Below are positions 43,531 through 51,627 of a stretch of 64,000 nt of DNA, one piece after another; the first letter of the stretch is position 1; every line of letters starts with the position of its first letter. A program made the translations under genes and the position numbers. The stretch lies in NCBI GenBank assembly GCA_963817075.1, contig CAWFMT010000005.1, forward strand, positions 186,001 to 250,000. The letters are read 5' to 3'. The stretch is from DASPKM01 sp963817075. Lineage in GTDB: Bacteria > Bacteroidota > Bacteroidia > Chitinophagales > Chitinophagaceae. The notes beneath the pieces were generated by a model, which searched no databases, had not been told where the DNA came from, and was given only the letters and a program-made list of their open reading frames with translations.

Positions 43531-44136
43531 ATGGAACCTTTCCTTAAAATTTATCTCCCTCTATTCATAATTGCTTTCATAATTCTGGTATTTGTAGTTC
43601 CCTCTATAAAAGTTAATCGAGAGACAGGTATCAATCCATTTAGGTTTATTACCAATCACGACAAGGCACATGATTATGTCGGAGCATCCATGAAGGTCTT
43701 TATAATACTAATCCTGGTCGTTGTTCTTGTCTATTCCTTTTCAGATGCCGTCTATAATTTCCTGGGACCAATTTCTTACCTGGAGACGAGCAATCTTAAG
43801 ATTATTGGACTTGCACTAGGACATTTAGCTGTTGCTGGAATTATGATTGCACAATGGCAGATGAAACACTCCTGGCGTATTGGAATTGATTACCAAAACA
43901 AGACCAGGCTAATAACAATTGGTTTATTTAGAATATCCAGAAATCCAATCTACTTATTCCTTATTGTTGCCTTGATAGGACTATTCTTAATTATTCCAAA
44001 CGCGCTCACACTTGCTATTTTGTTTGCTGCTTACCTTATACTTCAGGTTACAATCAGGCTGGAAGAAGCTCATTTGGAAGAACAGCATGGAGAAGAATAC
44101 AAAAGGTACAAAAACGATGTGCGTCGGCTTTTGTAA
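43531..44136 (+). CDS. Isoprenylcysteine methyltransferase-like / phospholipid methyltransferase membrane protein
   Basis: The 201-residue protein has about five membrane helices. The motif set in the second half, GIDYQNKTRLITIGLFRISR then NPIYLFLIVAL and a C-terminal EEAHLEEQHGEEYKRYKNDV, is the SAM-binding core of the ICMT/PEMT superfamily (RNPIYL, and the E-x-x-L-E-x-x-x-G-x-x-Y pattern). It probably methylates a lipid or a small substrate at the membrane. No prenylation pathway is suggested; many bacteria carry such genes of unknown role. It stands alone between a repeat-rich spacer and the DtxR gene. Confidence 0.82.
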   Translation: MEPFLKIYLPLFIIAFIILVFVVPSIKVNRETGINPFRFITNHDKAHDYVGASMKVFIILILVVVLVYSFSDAVYNFLGPISYLETSNLKIIGLALGHLAVAGIMIAQWQMKHSWRIGIDYQNKTRLITIGLFRISRNPIYLFLIVALIGLFLIIPNALTLAILFAAYLILQVTIRLEEAHLEEQHGEEYKRYKNDVRRLL

Positions 44137-44164
44137 CTAATAGAGAATATTTCATTTCGAACTA

Positions 44165-44827
44165 CTAAATCTTCACTAACAAATATCCTGCAGCTTCATT
44201 GCTCAACGTAATTGAGTTTTTTTTGTGCGATAATGTTACTGACTTATCAAAATCTTCAACCTCAGTTACCTCGATGGTGTCGCCAATTGACAATCCGATC
44301 TTGTCCAGGTATTTCAGGAACTCATCTGAGGAATTGCCCAGTGCAATAATTGATAATTTCTTCTTTATAGGTGCCTCGGTCAATGGTTGAGTTTTGATCT
44401 TCTTCATCTTGCCATTCTCATCCGGGATTGGATCACCGTGAGGATCCACAGAAGGATAACCCAGGAAGGCTTCGAGCCTTTTTATGATGTCATCAGATTC
44501 AATATGCTCCAACTGTTCTGCAAGGTCGTGCACTTCATTCCATTTATAATTAAGCTTATCAACAAGGAAAACCTCCCAGATCCGGTGCCTCCTGATGATC
44601 TGTAAAGCCAGCTTTTTCCCTTTCTCTGTGAGTTGTATAGTCTTGTCGGCCAGCACCTCCACTAACTTACGCTCATTCATTTTCCGGACCATTTCCAACA
44701 CTGTTGCAGGATTCAGATCAAGAGCTTTAGAGAGGGCCACATTATTCACCTTCTTAATCTGCTGATTTTCCAATTTGAAAAGTGTCTTCAGGTAATTTTC
44801 TTCCGAATGATGAACAAAATGCTGCAT
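44165..44827 (-). CDS. DtxR/MntR-family metal-dependent repressor
   Basis: The 220-residue protein has an N-terminal winged helix (HSEENYLKTLFKLENQ, VNNVALSKALDLNPATVLEMV), a dimerisation/metal-binding middle with RHRIWEVFLVDKLNYKW, HDLAEQLEHIESDDII, YPSVDPHGDPIPD, and a C-terminal FeoA/SH3-like domain (IIALGNSSDEFLKYLDKIGLSIGDTIEV). This is a full DtxR layout with a metal-responsive core (the conserved H-x-x-E...E/H residues of the EHIESDD segment). It should bind an operator when Fe or Mn is present. It is divergent from the di-heme/Rieske/porin genes, and a clear palindrome lies in the shared promoter. Confidence 0.92.
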   Translation of the reverse strand: MQHFVHHSEENYLKTLFKLENQQIKKVNNVALSKALDLNPATVLEMVRKMNERKLVEVLADKTIQLTEKGKKLALQIIRRHRIWEVFLVDKLNYKWNEVHDLAEQLEHIESDDIIKRLEAFLGYPSVDPHGDPIPDENGKMKKIKTQPLTEAPIKKKLSIIALGNSSDEFLKYLDKIGLSIGDTIEVTEVEDFDKSVTLSHKKNSITLSNEAAGYLLVKI

Positions 44828-44844
44828 AGCTCAAATGTACAAGG

Positions 44845-44876
44845 TTTGACCAAAACATGAAATTTGGTCAACCAAA
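44845..44876. promoter_or_regulatory. Putative DtxR-type operator
   Basis: tttgaccaaa (44845-44854) is repeated in inverse form as tttggtcaa (44863-44871), and tttggtcaaccaaa (44863-44876) is itself a perfect 6-bp palindrome around CA. The pattern resembles DtxR-type boxes such as TTAGGTTAACCTAA. It lies 18 bases upstream of the repressor start and about 48-80 bases upstream of the cytochrome start, so it could control both genes. Confidence 0.65.
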
Positions 44877-44923
44877 TAAATTTATTTTGTATTTACCAAC
44901 TTCAGCTATCTTTGACCTTCACC

Positions 44924-46123
44924 ATGAACAAAAAAATACTCATCTTATGTGGCTTGGTTTTCTGCATGATGATTTATCTCTCATGCAACAAGATACTGCC
45001 TGGTGCCCCTAAAGAGGATGAAATACTTGACGGCCCGATTGAAGGACTAACAGGAGAGCAAAACAGGATGTTTCTTGATGGGGATATCGCTTTTAATGAT
45101 GAAATCTTTACTAAAGAAACCGGACTGGGACCAGTATTCGTGGCCACTTCATGTGGGAGTTGCCACGCAGGGGATGGTAAGGGACATCCTTTTTCAACAC
45201 TAACCAGATTTGGACAAAGTGATACACTCAGCAATAGGTTCTTACACTTGGGAGGACCGCAATTACAACATCGTGCCATTCCAGGATTTCAACCCGAATC
45301 TATTCCCGGGGGTGCCACCTCTTCGAGCTTTACTCCTCCGGCAAATACAGGCCTGGGATTTTTGGATGCCGTATCAGATGCCACTCTCCTTGCGCTTGCA
45401 GACGAAAATGACGCAAACGGTGATGGAATTTCAGGTCGTCCCAACTGGATCAATCTTCCGCAATACTGCACCGAACGAGCAAGTACAATTCATAGGAATG
45501 GGAAATACATTGGCAGGTTCGGGAAGAAAGCGGCTGTCTATGACTTATTGCAACAGACTGTGAATGCTTATAACCAGGATATGGGTGTTAATTCAACCTA
45601 TGAACATTACAGTACCTACAACGGACAGGATTCAGATCCTGAGGTGACTAATCAAACAGTTCTGAATGTGGTTTTCTATTTACAAACCTTGAAGGCTCCC
45701 GTTCAAAGAATACAGAATGATGCAGATGTTCAATCAGGAAAGCAGATCTTTCTAAATATAAATTGTGGTAAATGTCATACTCCTCAAATGCAAACCGGGA
45801 GTTTTCCAATTGCTGCACTTTCTAACAAAACATTCTTTCCCTTTAGTGATTTCTTGTTGCACGATATGGGCCCAGGCTTGAATGATGGCTATACAGAAGG
45901 CACCGCAATGCCTGCTGAATGGCGGACTCCACCACTATGGGGACTGGGTTTATCAAAGAACTCACAGGGTGGAGGATATTTTCTCCTGCATGATGGAAGA
46001 GCCAGGAGCATCGAACAGGCAATTACACTTCATGGTGGAGAAGCCAGTCAAAGTAAGGACTCATTTCAACAATTGTCGCCATCTGACAAAGCCAAAATCA
46101 TTAAATTTTTAGAGTCCTTATAA
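44924..46123 (+). CDS. Di-heme c-type cytochrome lipoprotein (DUF1111 family)
   Basis: The protein of 399 residues (ATG at 44924) has a lipoprotein signal ending YLSC, then LTGEQNRMFLDGDIAFND. The first haem motif is TSCGSCHAGDG (CxxCH, about residue 70), and the second is NCGKCHTPQMQ (about 283). Other family landmarks are RFGQSDTL, GLGFLDAVSDATLLALADEN, SGRPNWINLP, GRFGKKAAVYDLLQQTVNAY, WRTPPLWGLGLSK and LLHDGRARSIEQAITLHGGE, typical of the di-heme oxidoreductase family. The upstream DtxR-type box suggests metal control. Followed by a Rieske gene one base after its stop. Substrate unknown. Confidence 0.88.
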   Translation: MNKKILILCGLVFCMMIYLSCNKILPGAPKEDEILDGPIEGLTGEQNRMFLDGDIAFNDEIFTKETGLGPVFVATSCGSCHAGDGKGHPFSTLTRFGQSDTLSNRFLHLGGPQLQHRAIPGFQPESIPGGATSSSFTPPANTGLGFLDAVSDATLLALADENDANGDGISGRPNWINLPQYCTERASTIHRNGKYIGRFGKKAAVYDLLQQTVNAYNQDMGVNSTYEHYSTYNGQDSDPEVTNQTVLNVVFYLQTLKAPVQRIQNDADVQSGKQIFLNINCGKCHTPQMQTGSFPIAALSNKTFFPFSDFLLHDMGPGLNDGYTEGTAMPAEWRTPPLWGLGLSKNSQGGGYFLLHDGRARSIEQAITLHGGEASQSKDSFQQLSPSDKAKIIKFLESL

Positions 46124-46124
46124 G

Positions 46125-46574
46125 ATGGAGAGAAGAGATTTCATAAAAAACAGCTGCACTGCCTGCCTGTCTGCAACTTTCCTTTCAGCCTTTGTAAGCA
46201 GTTGTGCAACCACAAAATACATTTCCGGAAATCTATCGAAGGATGGATTGATAATTAAGAAAGAAGAATTTCAGATTAAGCAGAAAGGTGGGATGGCGTA
46301 CAGCTCATTTATTATTGTACGCAATGATTCTCTGCAATACCCAATTTGTGTTTACCGATTTAATGAAGAAGAATATGCAGCTATCTGGATGAAATGCACC
46401 CACCAGGGAACCGAACTGCAAGCCTCAGGAGATGTACTTCAATGTCCGGCCCACGGAAGTGAATTCAATAATAAGGGTGTAGTAACTAACGGACCTGCGG
46501 GGTCAAATCTCAGAACATTTCCCATTACAATTAACAACAGTGAATTATTTATTGATTTGAGGAAACAATCATGA
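46125..46574 (+). CDS. Rieske [2Fe-2S] protein, exported
   Basis: The 149-residue protein starts MERRDFIKNSCTACLSATFL, a twin-arginine-like or lipoprotein-type signal (RRDFIK, with SSC at about 26-28 as a possible lipobox), and has the two Rieske motifs, CTHQGTEL (C-x-H) and CPAHGSEF (C-x-x-H), with NGPAGSNLRTFPI after them. It holds a [2Fe-2S] cluster on the outside of the inner membrane or in the periplasm. It is the middle gene of the cytochrome-Rieske-porin set. The next ATG overlaps its stop by four bases (ATGA), so translation is coupled. An electron-transfer partnership with the di-heme cytochrome is inferred from position. Confidence 0.9.
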   Translation: MERRDFIKNSCTACLSATFLSAFVSSCATTKYISGNLSKDGLIIKKEEFQIKQKGGMAYSSFIIVRNDSLQYPICVYRFNEEEYAAIWMKCTHQGTELQASGDVLQCPAHGSEFNNKGVVTNGPAGSNLRTFPITINNSELFIDLRKQS

Positions 46575-47794
46575 AAGGGTTTGTCTTAATAATTATATCA
46601 TCATTTTTCCTCGCAGGAGCTAGTGCACAAATAGATCCAGATCTTCTCCGCAAACCCCAAAGCGATACAGGAACCCTTAAGTTAAATATGGATGCGGTTT
46701 ATGATCGGCCATTTATCAAGGTTGGGAAATTGCCAGTTGCCCTGGGTGGATATGTTGAAGCGAATTATCAATACCTGGGTCAGGATGGTATTTCGGAAGG
46801 TCATCAGTTTCAAATGCGTAGACTTACTCTATTTGTTTCATCCTCTATTTCGAAACGCATTAAATTTCTTACTGAGATTGAATTTGAGGACGGAACGAAA
46901 GAGATCAATATCGAATTTGCATCAGTTGATTTTGAATTTGCACCACTTCTTAATTTCAGAGGTGGAGTCATAATGAATCCCATCGGTTCGTTTAACCAAA
47001 ACCACGATGGTCCCAAATGGGAATTCGTAGACAGACCCATATCGGCAACACAATTGTTACCGGCAACTTTTAGTAATGTGGGCTTTGGTGTGTTCGGAAA
47101 AAAATATTCTGAGAATTGGGTATATGCATACGAAGCATATTTAACCAATGGCTTTAATGATAAAATCATTGAGAATACTGAAAACAAAACTTTCCTGCCC
47201 GCCACCAAGGCAGATCCGGAGAGATTTGAAGAAAGTTTTAACGGGAGTATGTTGTTTACCGGGAAAGTCGCAATCAGGCACAGCAAGATTGGAGAGCTGG
47301 GCTTGTCATACATGGGGGGAGCTTATAATAAGTTTGAAGATGACGGATTAATTCTTGACAAGAAACGGTTGGCGAAAGTATTCGCAGTTGATTTCAATAC
47401 AACACTTCCAACAAAGACTTTCATCACTGGTGAGTGGGCCTGGGTTAATGTGGATATCTCTGATACTTATTCAGAGCAATTTGGCAGAAAACAGCAGGGA
47501 GGGTTTATTGACTTTGTTCAACCGGTTCTGAAAAGATCAATGTTCGGCTTTGAAAATGCAAGTTTAAATCTTGCAGTCAGACTTGAATACGTTGACTGGA
47601 ACAAGGGAGTGTTTAAATCGACTGGTGGAAATATCTCAGATCACGTGTATTCAATAGTTCCTGCAATCAGTTGGAGACCAAACACTCAAACGGTCTTAAG
47701 ACTGAACTACCGCTACAATTGGCAAGCCGATTTGCTAGGCAATCCACCTTCCAAATTGGCAGGGATCCAGTTTGGATTGGCGACTTATTTCTAG
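46571..47794 (+). CDS. Porin-like outer-membrane beta-barrel (phosphate-porin type)
   Basis: The 407-residue protein has a signal peptide (KGFVLIIISSFFLAGASAQ) and a 16-strand-type barrel: LPVALGGYVEANYQYLG, GHQFQMRRLTLFVSSSISKR, FLTEIEFEDGTKEINIE, FRGGVIMNPIGSFNQNHDGP, GFGVFGKKYSENWVYAYEAY and the C-terminal AGIQFGLATYF. The 'GYVEANY...QMRRLTLF' start resembles phosphate-selective porin O/P-type proteins. It provides a passage through the outer membrane, possibly for the substrate of the cytochrome/Rieske pair. The start overlaps the Rieske stop by four bases. Ligand unknown. Confidence 0.82.
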   Translation: MKGFVLIIISSFFLAGASAQIDPDLLRKPQSDTGTLKLNMDAVYDRPFIKVGKLPVALGGYVEANYQYLGQDGISEGHQFQMRRLTLFVSSSISKRIKFLTEIEFEDGTKEINIEFASVDFEFAPLLNFRGGVIMNPIGSFNQNHDGPKWEFVDRPISATQLLPATFSNVGFGVFGKKYSENWVYAYEAYLTNGFNDKIIENTENKTFLPATKADPERFEESFNGSMLFTGKVAIRHSKIGELGLSYMGGAYNKFEDDGLILDKKRLAKVFAVDFNTTLPTKTFITGEWAWVNVDISDTYSEQFGRKQQGGFIDFVQPVLKRSMFGFENASLNLAVRLEYVDWNKGVFKSTGGNISDHVYSIVPAISWRPNTQTVLRLNYRYNWQADLLGNPPSKLAGIQFGLATYF

Positions 47795-47814
47795 GTCTTC
47801 CTGAGAAAATTATT

Positions 47815-47975
47815 TCACGCAAAGCAAATAAGTAAGCAAAGACGCAAAGAGTTTCTCTTTACCCCTCTCCTTTGGAGAGGGGCAGGGGTGAGGTCGTCCC
47901 GGCCAAGGCGCAAGGTTTCGCAAGGTATCACCGCAGAGAACAATAGGACGCAGAGTTCCGCAGAGGTGAAACCAG
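47815..47975. repeat. Composite repeat nest after the porin gene
   Basis: Three different repeats sit next to one another. They are cacgcaaagcaaataagtaagc (47817-; like 60421), a cccctctcc-ttt-ggagagggg hairpin (47862-47882, 9 bp, perfect), and tcaccgcagagaac...gcagaggtgaaa (about 47928-47970; like 60362-60402). No gene is seen between 47795 and 48085. Confidence 0.65.
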
Positions 47976-48085
47976 TTCCTTCATTCAAATTCAATTAATA
48001 GCTGTATTTTAGGTTAAACCTCCCTGTTATACCCTCTGATCTATTCCGCCCTTTTATTTAAATCATCTTATAAACCCCAAACAAC

Positions 48086-48883
48086 ATGAGATTTAGTTTC
48101 ATCGCACTTTTATTCTTAATTATTGGTTGCAAAGAAGCAGACGATAAAGCGTCCACCGATATCACTGGAACGTACAAAATGCTTTCAGTAAATGTCAAAA
48201 CAGACAAACTTGATACTGTCTACCTGGATCCTAGGCAGATGAAAATTTATACAGGCGATTATATGATGTATGCCACAGTCAATCCTGCTGATTCAGTCGG
48301 TGGTTTTGGGATAGGAACCTATACAGTGGATAAAGACACAATAACAGAAACAGTGATTTACAGTTCTAGCGATACTGTAGCCAGTGATAAGCCAGAAATT
48401 TACAAGCTTGCGATAACAAAGACTGATAGCGGATATAAGCAATTGATAGCTGGCATGGTAGACAATAGAGATGGGACAAAATTCAACCTCACAGAGGACT
48501 ATCAATCTGTTGGTACCGGGACTTCAACTCCACTTGATGGTGCCTGGAAAATGTCTGAACTCTATTGGATAAAAGGTACTGACACAACACGATCACCAGT
48601 CCTGGGAACTCAATACAAAACCTACTTCCAAGGCCATTGCATCTGGGGCAATGCATGGAAGGATTCCCTGAATAAAATTCATACGGGCATCGGTTATGGT
48701 AAGTTTACAATGAGCGGTGATAATAAGGTAAAGGAATCAATGATCGCTTCAACTTATGCCGATGTAACGGGACATGATTTTGATATTGATATTGAACTGC
48801 TCGGAAAAGATGGATTCAGACAAACACATAAGCACGTTGATAGTTCAAGGACTGTGGAAGTCTATCAAAAGTTGAAAAAATAA
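48086..48883 (+). CDS. Lipoprotein with two lipocalin-like domains
   Basis: The 265-residue protein has a short lipoprotein signal (MRFSFIALLFLIIGC, lipobox Cys at 15). Two similar strand-rich parts follow. The first is about residues 27-125 (ITGTYKMLSVNV, MKIYTGDYMMYATVN, GGFGIGTYTVDKDTITET). The second is about 150-262 (LDGAWKMSELYW, QYKTYFQGHCIWGNAW, TGIGYGKFTMSGDNKVKES). Both share the G-x-W/Y-K-M...Y-x-x-G-x-Y-T/F-x-x-x-x-D-x-(K/I) order of small Bacteroidota lipocalin-like (DUF4488-like) domains. Location at the outer membrane is likely. Ligand unknown. A perfect 10-bp terminator follows the stop. Confidence 0.65.
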   Translation: MRFSFIALLFLIIGCKEADDKASTDITGTYKMLSVNVKTDKLDTVYLDPRQMKIYTGDYMMYATVNPADSVGGFGIGTYTVDKDTITETVIYSSSDTVASDKPEIYKLAITKTDSGYKQLIAGMVDNRDGTKFNLTEDYQSVGTGTSTPLDGAWKMSELYWIKGTDTTRSPVLGTQYKTYFQGHCIWGNAWKDSLNKIHTGIGYGKFTMSGDNKVKESMIASTYADVTGHDFDIDIELLGKDGFRQTHKHVDSSRTVEVYQKLKK

Positions 48884-48902
48884 TAAGTACGGTAAATAAA
48901 AT

Positions 48903-48938
48903 GAAAAAGGGGTCAAGTGAAAACAAGTCCCCTTTTTC
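48903..48938. terminator. Bidirectional terminator
   Basis: gaaaaagggg (48903-48912) and cccctttttc (48929-48938) are exact complements with a 16-base loop. The T-rich and A-rich flanks allow termination in both directions, matching the convergent lipoprotein and haloperoxidase genes. Confidence 0.85.
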
Positions 48939-48995
48939 ATTTCCGAAAAACACTAAACACAGAGAAAATTTTTCAATTCATTTTTCAAGCGCCTA

Positions 48996-50312
48996 TTATT
49001 GTCGATCATTGATCGAATCTGCTTTGACTTTCTCAATAACAGCAACACCAACTTTTTTACCAAGTTCTAATGCTACGTCATTGTCAGTACGGAAATGTAT
49101 TCCAGCCTGGAAACGAGATTCTGCAACATCCTTAGCTCTGGCGACGAAATAGGCCCTGTCTGCTGGAAAGAAATAGGAATACACCTCAGCCATCACGCTG
49201 CTGATTGCTGCATGACCTGAAGGATATCCAGGAAAGGGAGGAGTTGGAACAAGAGGTTTGTAAGTAGTATCGTACTGAGATGGACGAATTCCCCAATAAG
49301 TAAACTTAGCGTCCCAGCAGGCAACAAATCCATCATAGGTTCCTATGGCTGCTACCGCATAAATTTTAGCCGCCTGAGGAGGATTAAGATGAAGGTTATG
49401 CTCAAAAACTTTTTTGTTCAGCAAGTCTTGCCAAAAAGGCTGGTTAGCATAAAATAAAGCATTGGACATTGAGCGAAAACTCTGTTTGAAATTTTTCATC
49501 TCTGCCATCTCTTTTGCAAAATCTGGTGGCGGGCCTGGACGGACCTGGCTTCCACTCTGCAGCACAACTGTTTTGCTCTGTCCGCCCAGGGGATACAAAG
49601 CAAATTTTCCTTTCCAGTAACCTGGTCCTTCCGGGACCTTTCCATCCCAAGTACCAGTGGCTCTAAAATCCTTGGTGTGCTCGATTTCTTTTTCTGCAAT
49701 TCTTTTTCCGAGGTCAAAACCTGCACGGGTATCACTTGGAAATGAAGCTCCCGCTGCAATTCTTGAACTCATCAGCCGCTGAGCCATGCGATTAACAGAG
49801 TCCTTCAGGGAAGGAAAAAAATGACTAAAAATAGTTGTTGCCACACCAGCTGCAACAGAATGTTCACATGGATATGAAGGACTTTCAGCCTTGGGCACTA
49901 ATGCTTTTATTCTGTTATCTGCCTCAAAAGGCCGAGGGCGTTTTACTGAATACTTCGTGTCCCATGCAGCAACAGTTGCATCGTAAATACTCACGGCGAG
50001 CAACATGTTAGCCAACATTCCTCTAGTACTTGTATCTGTCATCCATAGTTTATCCATCAGTTCCTGCCAGCGGTAACCCGGAGAACCGGCATTCCAGTAA
50101 ACAATTTGTTGCCTTCCTGTTGAATCCAGGTTTTTTTGAATGGCAAGCACCTCCGCAATTTCTTCTTTATATGATGCTGGTGCCGGTAAGCGGAATGTCT
50201 TGACCGATGTGATAAACCAGGTTTTCCATTTGCCTGCATCGGGTTCGCTCTGCGCTAATAAATTTGAAGTGATGAACAGAACTACTAACAGAATTGATAT
50301 TATTTTTTTCAT
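48996..50312 (-). CDS. Vanadium-dependent haloperoxidase/PAP2-type protein with two domain copies
   Basis: The 438-residue exported protein (signal MKKIISILLVVLFITSNLLA) has two PAP2-like halves. The first has KYSVKRPRPFEADNR, YPCEHSVAAGVATTIF and RIAAGASFPSDTRAGFDLG. The second has KFTYWGIRPSQYD, YPSGHAAISSVMAEVYSYFF and SRFQAGIHFRTDNDVALELG. The family motifs are K-x6-RP, P-S-G-H, and S-R-x5-H-x3-D. In the first half the PSGH is PCEH and the His of the third motif is a Ser, so it may be inactive; the second half is more complete. Such proteins include haloperoxidases and acid phosphatases. Exact activity is not clear. Vanadate binding is inferred only from the motifs. Confidence 0.82.
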   Translation of the reverse strand: MKKIISILLVVLFITSNLLAQSEPDAGKWKTWFITSVKTFRLPAPASYKEEIAEVLAIQKNLDSTGRQQIVYWNAGSPGYRWQELMDKLWMTDTSTRGMLANMLLAVSIYDATVAAWDTKYSVKRPRPFEADNRIKALVPKAESPSYPCEHSVAAGVATTIFSHFFPSLKDSVNRMAQRLMSSRIAAGASFPSDTRAGFDLGKRIAEKEIEHTKDFRATGTWDGKVPEGPGYWKGKFALYPLGGQSKTVVLQSGSQVRPGPPPDFAKEMAEMKNFKQSFRSMSNALFYANQPFWQDLLNKKVFEHNLHLNPPQAAKIYAVAAIGTYDGFVACWDAKFTYWGIRPSQYDTTYKPLVPTPPFPGYPSGHAAISSVMAEVYSYFFPADRAYFVARAKDVAESRFQAGIHFRTDNDVALELGKKVGVAVIEKVKADSINDRQ

Positions 50313-50583
50313 ATAAATGTGTTATTTAGAACAAGAATATCCAAATAAAGAAAACACTGAAAGCCTCGTCAACAGACGACAGATTTGGGTATACTAACTA
50401 CTTGAATACGCTAATCGCAGAAATTGAAAGGAGAAAAAAATTATAGAAATCACTATCTGAAGATGCATCATCCCAAAATGATTGATAGACTCTACCTGGT
50501 TGTTCGTCGACTACAAAGTCAATTCTATAGCAATCCAAATGAATAGCGAAAGTTTTGCCGACATTTATCACTCAAAGTAATAA
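50313..50583. other. 271-base spacer, no gene seen
   Basis: This gap separates the divergent haloperoxidase-type gene (minus) and the histidine kinase gene (plus). It has only AT-rich sequence. No clear promoter box or repeat was recognised, but it must hold the promoters of both genes. Confidence 0.5.
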
Positions 50584-51627
50584 ATGAGGATATCACTCGA
50601 GAGAAACAAGATTAAATTATACTTAGCGATTGGTCTTGCGTTCTTGGCACTTTGGCTGTTCAGGGATTTATTCAGTAATACTGAGACCTTCTTCCAGCGC
50701 TTGGTTAATAATATCTGGCTTGTTATTTACCTCGTAGTTCTCAACTACATTTTATTTGAATATGTCATCCCTTTTATAAAGCTCCGATGGCAAAGAATGC
50801 TGCTTGCGCCAATACTGTTATTTGTAATGCTCATGCTGTATTCCTTTGGGTTTTACGGATGGCGAAGCCTTGGAATTTTAATGCATATTTATTTTGAACT
50901 AAGAGTACACCCTACACTATACAAAGGTGTGGAGTACCATGTTCCATATAGTTTTTTCTCCATATTCTTTTTTGGAGTGATCAAGTATACCCATGATTTC
51001 AGAAAACTAAAAGAAGCAGCACAGCAATTGCGAATTCAAAAACAGGAGGCTGAATTAAATTATTTGAAATCACAAACCAATCCTCATTTCTTATTCAATA
51101 CTCTTAATAATATCTATTCTCTTGCCAGGGACAAATCTGACCTGGCACCTGAATCAATCCTGCGACTGTCAAAAATTTTAAGGTTCATGCTGTATGAAAC
51201 CAGTGGTCAGTATATCGCCATAGAACAGGAATTGAAAATTATGACTGACTACCTCGCCCTTGAACGTTTGCGATATGATGACTCATTGAGGGTGAATCTT
51301 AATTATGATATTGAAGACATGAAACAGGCTATACCTCCACTTTTGCTGATCCCACTTGTTGAGAATGCCTTTAAACATGGTGTCTCGGAAACAAGGGGCA
51401 TGCCCTATGTGGATATCCATCTTTCGGTCAACCAGCGTCGATTGCTGTTCGTTGTAAAAAATTCTATTGAAACATCGTCTGAGCAACAACCTGTAATAGA
51501 AAACATTGGCCTTTCCAACCTCCGGCGGCAACTTGAATTACTTTATACAGATTATGATCTCACGATCAAACCGGAGGAAACTGCTTTTATTGCAACTCTG
51601 AAAATCAATCTTGCAAGCCATGTCTAA
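50584..51627 (+). CDS. LytS-type sensor histidine kinase (no extracellular sensor)
   Basis: The 347-residue protein has four membrane helices in the first 130 residues (IKLYLAIGLAFLALWLFRD, WLVIYLVVLNYILFEYVIPF, MLLAPILLFVMLMLYSFGFY and a fourth near VPYSFFSIFFFGVIKY). A coiled-coil linker (LKEAAQQLRIQKQEAE) precedes the His-kinase region: NYLKSQTNPHFLFNTLNNIY, with the phospho-accepting His in NPHFLFN, and the ATPase N-box PLLLIPLVENAFKHGVSE. This is the HisKA_7TM-type or LytS family used in Bacteroidota. Its partner is the LytTR regulator starting eight bases before its stop. The signal is not known; it has no large periplasmic domain. Confidence 0.93.
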   Translation: MRISLERNKIKLYLAIGLAFLALWLFRDLFSNTETFFQRLVNNIWLVIYLVVLNYILFEYVIPFIKLRWQRMLLAPILLFVMLMLYSFGFYGWRSLGILMHIYFELRVHPTLYKGVEYHVPYSFFSIFFFGVIKYTHDFRKLKEAAQQLRIQKQEAELNYLKSQTNPHFLFNTLNNIYSLARDKSDLAPESILRLSKILRFMLYETSGQYIAIEQELKIMTDYLALERLRYDDSLRVNLNYDIEDMKQAIPPLLLIPLVENAFKHGVSETRGMPYVDIHLSVNQRRLLFVVKNSIETSSEQQPVIENIGLSNLRRQLELLYTDYDLTIKPEETAFIATLKINLASHV

